The translations under genes were made by a program, and so were the position numbers. Source: Negativicutes bacterium (GTDB taxonomy: Bacteria > Bacillota_C > Negativicutes > Sporomusales_B > JARLHX01). Taken from it: a stretch of DNA of 64,000 bases. The stretch lies in contig JARLHX010000092.1 in assembly GCA_031292035.1 (NCBI GenBank), positions 1-64,000 on the forward strand, in the 5' to 3' direction. Under the pieces are notes generated by a model. The model saw only the letters and a program-made list of their open reading frames with translations, searched no databases and was not told the DNA's origin. Of the stretch, positions 60,298-64,000 are shown one piece after another. Within the stretch, counting starts at the first letter, position 1, and every line of letters begins with the position of its first letter.

Positions 60298-60546
60298 ATG
60301 GATTCTGGATACAGAGGAAAGATGGACGAATTGTTCCGGCAGATTTGGCTGCTAGAACAGCGCTTCAGCAACCAGCCCTCGCCGGAATTGGCCCGGACTT
60401 TGGTCGAACATTTGAGCCGGGTCGGCAGCCGCGGTTATTTCAACCCGGTTCTGGGGGTGAGCTGGATGCCGGCCAGTATGGCGGAAAAGCGGCTGTCCTA
60501 TCAGCGTTATATTGAGTCACAGTGCGAGGGTTGTCAGGAAGGTTAA
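60298..60546 (+). CDS. Small protein of unknown function
   Basis: An 82-residue soluble protein with GKMDELFRQIWLLEQRF and a C-terminal CEGCQEG pair of cysteines. I recognise no family. The frame is open from 60232, but GGGAGG lies seven bases before the ATG at 60298. It follows kimA by 76 bases and is closed by a strong terminator, which supports a real gene; a shared transcript with kimA is possible. Confidence 0.65.
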   Translation: MDSGYRGKMDELFRQIWLLEQRFSNQPSPELARTLVEHLSRVGSRGYFNPVLGVSWMPASMAEKRLSYQRYIESQCEGCQEG

Positions 60547-60591
60547 TGCAGCTTGGCCGGGCAACTCGGACTGGCGGAGGAAATAAGAAGG

Positions 60592-60629
60592 GCGTATTCT
60601 TGCCGATGGCGCAAGGATACGCTTTTTTT
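60592..60629 (+). terminator. Rho-independent terminator
   Basis: GCGTATTCTTG and CAAGGATACGC, with one G-U pair, around a nine-base loop, followed by T7. Confidence 0.9.
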
Positions 60630-60787
60630 ATGGGGGAATCGTTACGTTTTAAGAGGGGTTTTGTTTCGGCGACAGAGAATAAAGAGCAAGAAGAGACGGA
60701 AGAATGATGTAGGCAAGGTCTGTGGTGCAGTCGCGCCTTTTTGCCACCGGCTTGCCGGGGAGGGGAAGAGAGTTGGGAGAGCAGGCT

Positions 60788-61198
60788 ATGATCCGGCCGA
60801 TGACGATGGCCGATTATGACGAGGTTATCGCGCTGTGGCAGGGGGTCGAAGGGGTAGGGCTGAGCGACGCGGACAGCCGGGAGAAAATAGATGGCTTTTT
60901 GGGGCGTAACCCACACATGAGTTTTGTCGCCGAGGCGTCGGGTGAGCTGGTAGGGGCGGTGCTCTGCGGCCACGACGGGCGAAGGGGCTATCTTCATCAT
61001 TTGGCGGTACATAGAGCCCGCCGCGGACAGGGGATCGCCCGAAGCCTGGCGGAGAGCTGTTTTGACCGCCTGCAGGGTGAGGGGATTTCCCGCTGTCATG
61101 TGTTTGTTTATCCTGACAATATTCAGGGGATGAATTTTTGGATGAGGGTCGGTTTTTTCAAACGCGACGACTTGTGCCTGTTTTCGCGGGATTTGTGA
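60788..61198 (+). CDS. GNAT-family N-acetyltransferase
   Basis: A 136-residue acetyltransferase. Motif A, which binds the acetyl-CoA pyrophosphate, is RRGQGIARSL; LHHLAVHRA precedes it and VFVYPDNIQGMNFWMRVGF is the usual motif B end. The acceptor is unknown. The frame is open to 60722, but the ATG at 60788, eight bases after GGGAGA, gives the typical start IRPMTMADYDEV. It stands 45 bases before the FliB-like gene. Confidence 0.87.
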   Translation: MIRPMTMADYDEVIALWQGVEGVGLSDADSREKIDGFLGRNPHMSFVAEASGELVGAVLCGHDGRRGYLHHLAVHRARRGQGIARSLAESCFDRLQGEGISRCHVFVYPDNIQGMNFWMRVGFFKRDDLCLFSRDL

Positions 61199-61242
61199 TG
61201 AGGATGGTCCTGCCGGAGACGGTGGGCGCAGGAGATAGATAG

Positions 61243-62196
61243 ATGCTGTATTTTAAAACCGATATTTATGATGAGTTTCGCTGCGTGATGTGCGGGACGT
61301 GCTGTCGCAATGACTGGTTGGTGACAGTGGACGCAGGGGGTTATGAGCGCAACAAGGCCCTTTTTGCTGCAGCAGGCAAGGCGGCGGAATTTGAGAAGGT
61401 CTTTATCCTGCTCAAAGATGGCGGTCCGGGGGAATACGCCGCCATCGCCAAACAGCCGGACGGCGGCTGCTGGTTTCTGGGCTCCGACAATCACTGCCGT
61501 CTGCACCGCGAGGCAGGCCATGGCCACCTGGACCCGGTCTGCCAGCTCTTTCCCCGCTATCCGGTGAATACCACCCGCGGCGTGGAGCTGACGCTGAGTT
61601 TCAGCTGCCCGGAAGTGGTCAGACTGGTGAGCAGAAGGGCGCCGCTGGCGGTGATCCGGTCGGAAGAGCCGGGAGCCTATATCCCGCCTGACAGCTTTGT
61701 GGCCGGAGTCTACCCGGAGCAGCAGCCTGTCGATACGCCGCTGCGCCATTATTTTGAGCTGGAACATCATTTTAGCGATATTCTCCAGCAGCGGTGTCTG
61801 CCGCTCGCCGAGCGTCTGGACCTGCTAAGGGCCACGGCGCTGGCATTGGAGGGGCTCAAGCGGGACGAAGAATTTCGGACGGAGTTGGGCAGGATTATCG
61901 CCGCTAACTACCGCCTTCTGGACGCCAAGGCAGGGGCGGAGAATGCCGCACCGGCTGAGGCCGAGATATTGCTGGAACACTTTTTTGTCAATCTGGTGTT
62001 CAAGAAGATCTTTTATCTGCACGGCCTGGCAGAGGGCGTCAGGCTGCTTTCAGCCGTCTGGGGGGCGATTGCCGCTGCGCGAGAGCAGGCGGCCGAGCCG
62101 GCTGCCGACCTGGAACGGACCCGCGCCGCCGTGATGGCCGCGGAGTTTGAGTATAGTCACCATCGCCGCAGCCTTTTGGGCGAGCGGGAAAAATAA
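61243..62196 (+). CDS. Flagellin lysine N-methylase-like (FliB family)
   Basis: A 317-residue protein. The N-terminal FRCVMCGTCC (Cys14, 17, 20, 21) and the later CWFLGSDNHCRLH and CQLFPRYP cysteines match the FliB/YkgJ-type metal-cluster fold. In Salmonella FliB methylates lysines of flagellin; related proteins exist in many bacteria without proof of that role. No flagellin or flagellar gene is in the window. The C-terminal third is helical and less conserved. It may be cotranscribed with the GNAT gene. Confidence 0.82.
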   Translation: MLYFKTDIYDEFRCVMCGTCCRNDWLVTVDAGGYERNKALFAAAGKAAEFEKVFILLKDGGPGEYAAIAKQPDGGCWFLGSDNHCRLHREAGHGHLDPVCQLFPRYPVNTTRGVELTLSFSCPEVVRLVSRRAPLAVIRSEEPGAYIPPDSFVAGVYPEQQPVDTPLRHYFELEHHFSDILQQRCLPLAERLDLLRATALALEGLKRDEEFRTELGRIIAANYRLLDAKAGAENAAPAEAEILLEHFFVNLVFKKIFYLHGLAEGVRLLSAVWGAIAAAREQAAEPAADLERTRAAVMAAEFEYSHHRRSLLGEREK

Positions 62197-62266
62197 GCGG
62201 CTGGCAGGATTCTGGCCGGGGCGGCGGGAAATAATATAACTTGCAATCAGAGCAAAGGAGCAAAAC

Positions 62267-62896
62267 GTGACAGAAAAGAGCGATGAAATCAAGCCCAACC
62301 AGCCGGAACCCGATATCCATCCCTGGCTAGGTGTTCTCGTCCGGCCGCGCAGCACGCTGGAGCAGCTTTTGCGGCGCGAGACCCCGCAGTCGGCCCGGAC
62401 CCTGTGGCTGTCCTTCACGGCGCTGGTTATCGCCTTTCTTTTTTTAGGGGCGACCTTCTATCCCGGCGATTTGGATCGAGCAGCTTTAAGGATGCGGCTG
62501 GTATTTGCCACACCCTTTATTTTTGCGTTGTCTTATCTTTATTTCGTAGTGGAAAGTTATCTGCTGCACAAGGTCGGAGAATGGTTTGGCGGCCGCTCCA
62601 CACCCGCGGCCATGCGGGTGATCAACGCGTATACCACCGTCATTCCCGGAGTGATCCTCGGGCCGCTGAATATCCTGGTGGCGGTGCTGCTTGACAAAGA
62701 CTCGCTGGTGCGGGGCACGCTGGAAAATATTATTCTTGGCTGGACGGTCTATATTACCGCCGTTGGCATCGGCGTGGCAGCCGGCATCAACCCCTGGCGG
62801 GGGCTTGCAGTTTATATCGTCACTCTGCTTTTCTGGCTGGCACTCGGCCTTCTCGCCGGAACGCTGTTATTCGGGCAACTGCCGACAGCCTTTTAA
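62267..62896 (+). CDS. Yip1-family membrane protein
   Basis: A 209-residue protein with about five membrane helices after a cytoplasmic start containing PWLGVLVRPRSTLEQLLR, the usual Yip1 pattern. The family has no settled bacterial role. The GTG start lies seven bases after AAAGGAG and the gene is closed by a terminator. Confidence 0.85.
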   Translation: MTEKSDEIKPNQPEPDIHPWLGVLVRPRSTLEQLLRRETPQSARTLWLSFTALVIAFLFLGATFYPGDLDRAALRMRLVFATPFIFALSYLYFVVESYLLHKVGEWFGGRSTPAAMRVINAYTTVIPGVILGPLNILVAVLLDKDSLVRGTLENIILGWTVYITAVGIGVAAGINPWRGLAVYIVTLLFWLALGLLAGTLLFGQLPTAF

Positions 62897-62908
62897 AAGA
62901 AAAAGAGG

Positions 62909-62940
62909 AAGCGACAGAGGAGGATCTGTCGCTTTTTTTA
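62909..62940 (+). terminator. Rho-independent terminator
   Basis: AAGCGACAGA and TCTGTCGCTT form a ten-pair stem followed by T7. Confidence 0.92.
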
Positions 62941-63118
62941 TGGATCGATCGCGGGACGGCTGGCAGGTCGTCTTTTTTTTATTGACTGGGGGAAATTACC
63001 ATGATAAAAAACGGAAAAAATGGCAGAGGCAAAGGACCGGGAGCATATATTAGACCATAAATATTTTGCGGCAAAGGGATGGTACTGACAACAGATGCTG
63101 CAAATAGGAGGTTGGAAA

Positions 63119-63793
63119 ATGAAGAAAATTGCTATGATTGTCACTTGCCTGCTGCTACTATGCAACATGGCGCTGGCCTCGCCCCTGATGGATTTTTCTC
63201 AGGGTAAGGGCTCTATCGACCTGACCTGGCGCAACGCGGACACTAATCTGTCAGGCCCCGGGTATAGTCAAGACTTCGCCAAAAACTATAACCTGGAGGG
63301 GGGACTGACCTACGGCCTGGGCAATAAATTTGCCTTTCAGTTCCGGACCTTTGAGGCTAAATCAGGCGATACTATTACTACTACGCCGCTGTTTGCTCCC
63401 GACAGAGCCAACTTCAAACTAACCACCAACGAATATAATGTCCTCTACAAGCTGGACAAAAATCTTGCCGCTTATGCCGGACTGGTCACCGCTAAAGGTA
63501 CGTTTGCCGACCTTACCTTCCCGGGGAACAGTGGTGGTACCAACACCCGGAATTTCTGGCAGGTGGGCTTGGTGGGCAGTACTGAGATCGCCAAACGGAC
63601 GACGCTGTGGGCCAATGTGGCGGCTGGCACCGATCTGACCAACTGGGGCGTGGGGGTCAGCTATGCATTTACTCCCAGCTGGGAACTCAATGTCGACTAT
63701 CGCGATTTCCAGGCTAAAAATTTGACTATTCCCGGCGGTAAAGTGGACGGTAAAGCCAAAGGGGTGGGCATCGGCGTTACTTATAAGTTTTGA
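63119..63793 (+). CDS. Outer-membrane beta-barrel-type protein
   Basis: A 224-residue secreted protein with a signal peptide ending about ALA at residues 18-20. The mature part alternates polar and hydrophobic residues in strands with aromatic girdles and Gly turns and ends GVGIGVTYKF, with the terminal Phe that outer-membrane barrels carry. About eight to ten strands are likely. A diderm cell envelope follows if correct. AGGAGG lies seven bases before the ATG at 63119. It is convergent with tyrS. Confidence 0.78.
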   Translation: MKKIAMIVTCLLLLCNMALASPLMDFSQGKGSIDLTWRNADTNLSGPGYSQDFAKNYNLEGGLTYGLGNKFAFQFRTFEAKSGDTITTTPLFAPDRANFKLTTNEYNVLYKLDKNLAAYAGLVTAKGTFADLTFPGNSGGTNTRNFWQVGLVGSTEIAKRTTLWANVAAGTDLTNWGVGVSYAFTPSWELNVDYRDFQAKNLTIPGGKVDGKAKGVGIGVTYKF

Positions 63794-63807
63794 GTGCGGC
63801 ACATAGC

Positions 63808-63840
63808 AAAAGACCCGGAGAAAAGTCTCCGGGTCTTTTG
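63808..63840. terminator. Bidirectional terminator
   Basis: AAAAGACCCGGAGA and TCTCCGGGTCTTTT form a 14-pair stem between the convergent outer-membrane protein gene and tyrS. Confidence 0.92.
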
Positions 63841-63851
63841 CGTATCGGATA

Positions 63852-64000
63852 CTATTCGACCACAATGCGGTGGTAGTTTTTCTTGCCTTTGCGGATAAGG
63901 AGACTGCCGTTTTCAAGGAGGTCGGCGGTAAGGAGAAGGTCGGGGTCGGTGACTTTGGTGTCGCCAAGGTAAAGTCCGCCGCCCTGGATGAGCCGTCGGC
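63852..64000 (-). CDS. tyrS: Tyrosyl-tRNA synthetase, C-terminal end (partial)
   Basis: The last 48 codons of a gene that enters from beyond the window. The minus-strand frame reads ARRLIQGGGLYLGDTKVTD and ends in LLIRKGKKNYHRIVVE before the stop, the RNA-binding S4 domain that closes bacterial TyrS. The catalytic part lies outside. Other S4 proteins are less likely because RKGKK-x-Y/F-HR-x-V is characteristic of TyrS. Confidence 0.85.
   Translation of the reverse strand, partial: RRLIQGGGLYLGDTKVTDPDLLLTADLLENGSLLIRKGKKNYHRIVVE

Overview
The window comes from a G+C-rich, anaerobic, Firmicutes-type bacterium with an outer membrane, most likely a Negativicute of the Sporomusaceae kind. The Firmicutes signs are strong Shine-Dalgarno sites with many TTG/GTG starts, a single PyrR-attenuated pyr operon, sigma-A promoters and U-tract terminators. 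The diderm sign is a secreted protein ending in an aromatic-terminated beta strand, as outer-membrane barrels do. The anaerobic signs are an [FeFe] hydrogenase operon, lactate and dicarboxylate transporters, and a ferredoxin-nitroreductase. The genus is inferred, not shown.

Layout. 1-11 kb: two unknown proteins, a diguanylate cyclase, a DUF2935 protein, a DcuC carrier with an M20 amidohydrolase, a Mg2+ P-type ATPase, a nitroreductase and a DapB-like reductase behind a promoter/operator. 11-14 kb: a GntR-RCK_C (BusR-like) regulator, a soluble chemoreceptor, and a promoter/c-di-GMP-I riboswitch/terminator unit ahead of an uncharacterised membrane protein. 14-24 kb: a promoter and two tandem PyrR-type attenuators, then pyrB-pyrC-carA-carB-pyrK-pyrD-pyrF-pyrE, a complete de novo UMP pathway. 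24-31 kb: an HD-GYP protein, small proteins, a cell-wall amidase, an AlkA-type glycosylase, tRNA-Asp/Gly/Trp, a sensor kinase and an orphan prepilin. 31-48 kb: a protein with charged octapeptide repeats, a glycosyltransferase, a duplicated-domain protein, a HipA-like kinase, transporters, an NAD-type isocitrate dehydrogenase, a GAF-PAS-GGDEF-HD-GYP protein, a double gamma-glutamylcyclotransferase-like protein, a cytochrome b/molybdopterin fusion and a starch-binding-like module. 48-53 kb: hydABC and lactate permease. 53-64 kb: PBP2, a shortened KdpD with KdpE, KimA-type K+ importer, a GNAT enzyme, a FliB-like protein, a Yip1 protein, an outer-membrane protein and the 3' end of tyrS.

Two second-messenger themes recur. 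Cyclic di-GMP: one GGDEF protein, one HD-GYP protein, one protein with both, and a c-di-GMP riboswitch driving an unknown gene. Potassium and possibly c-di-AMP: a BusR-like regulator, KdpDE without kdpFABC, and a KimA-type importer behind a long structured-looking leader. No CRISPR array, transposase, prophage or rRNA gene was seen. The best candidates for undescribed biology are the riboswitch-controlled protein at 12977-14092, the octapeptide-repeat protein at 31163-31639, the cytochrome b-Tat-molybdopterin fusion at 44254-45423, the leader RNAs before the PBP2 and KimA genes, and the inverted-repeat-flanked element at 48130-48509.
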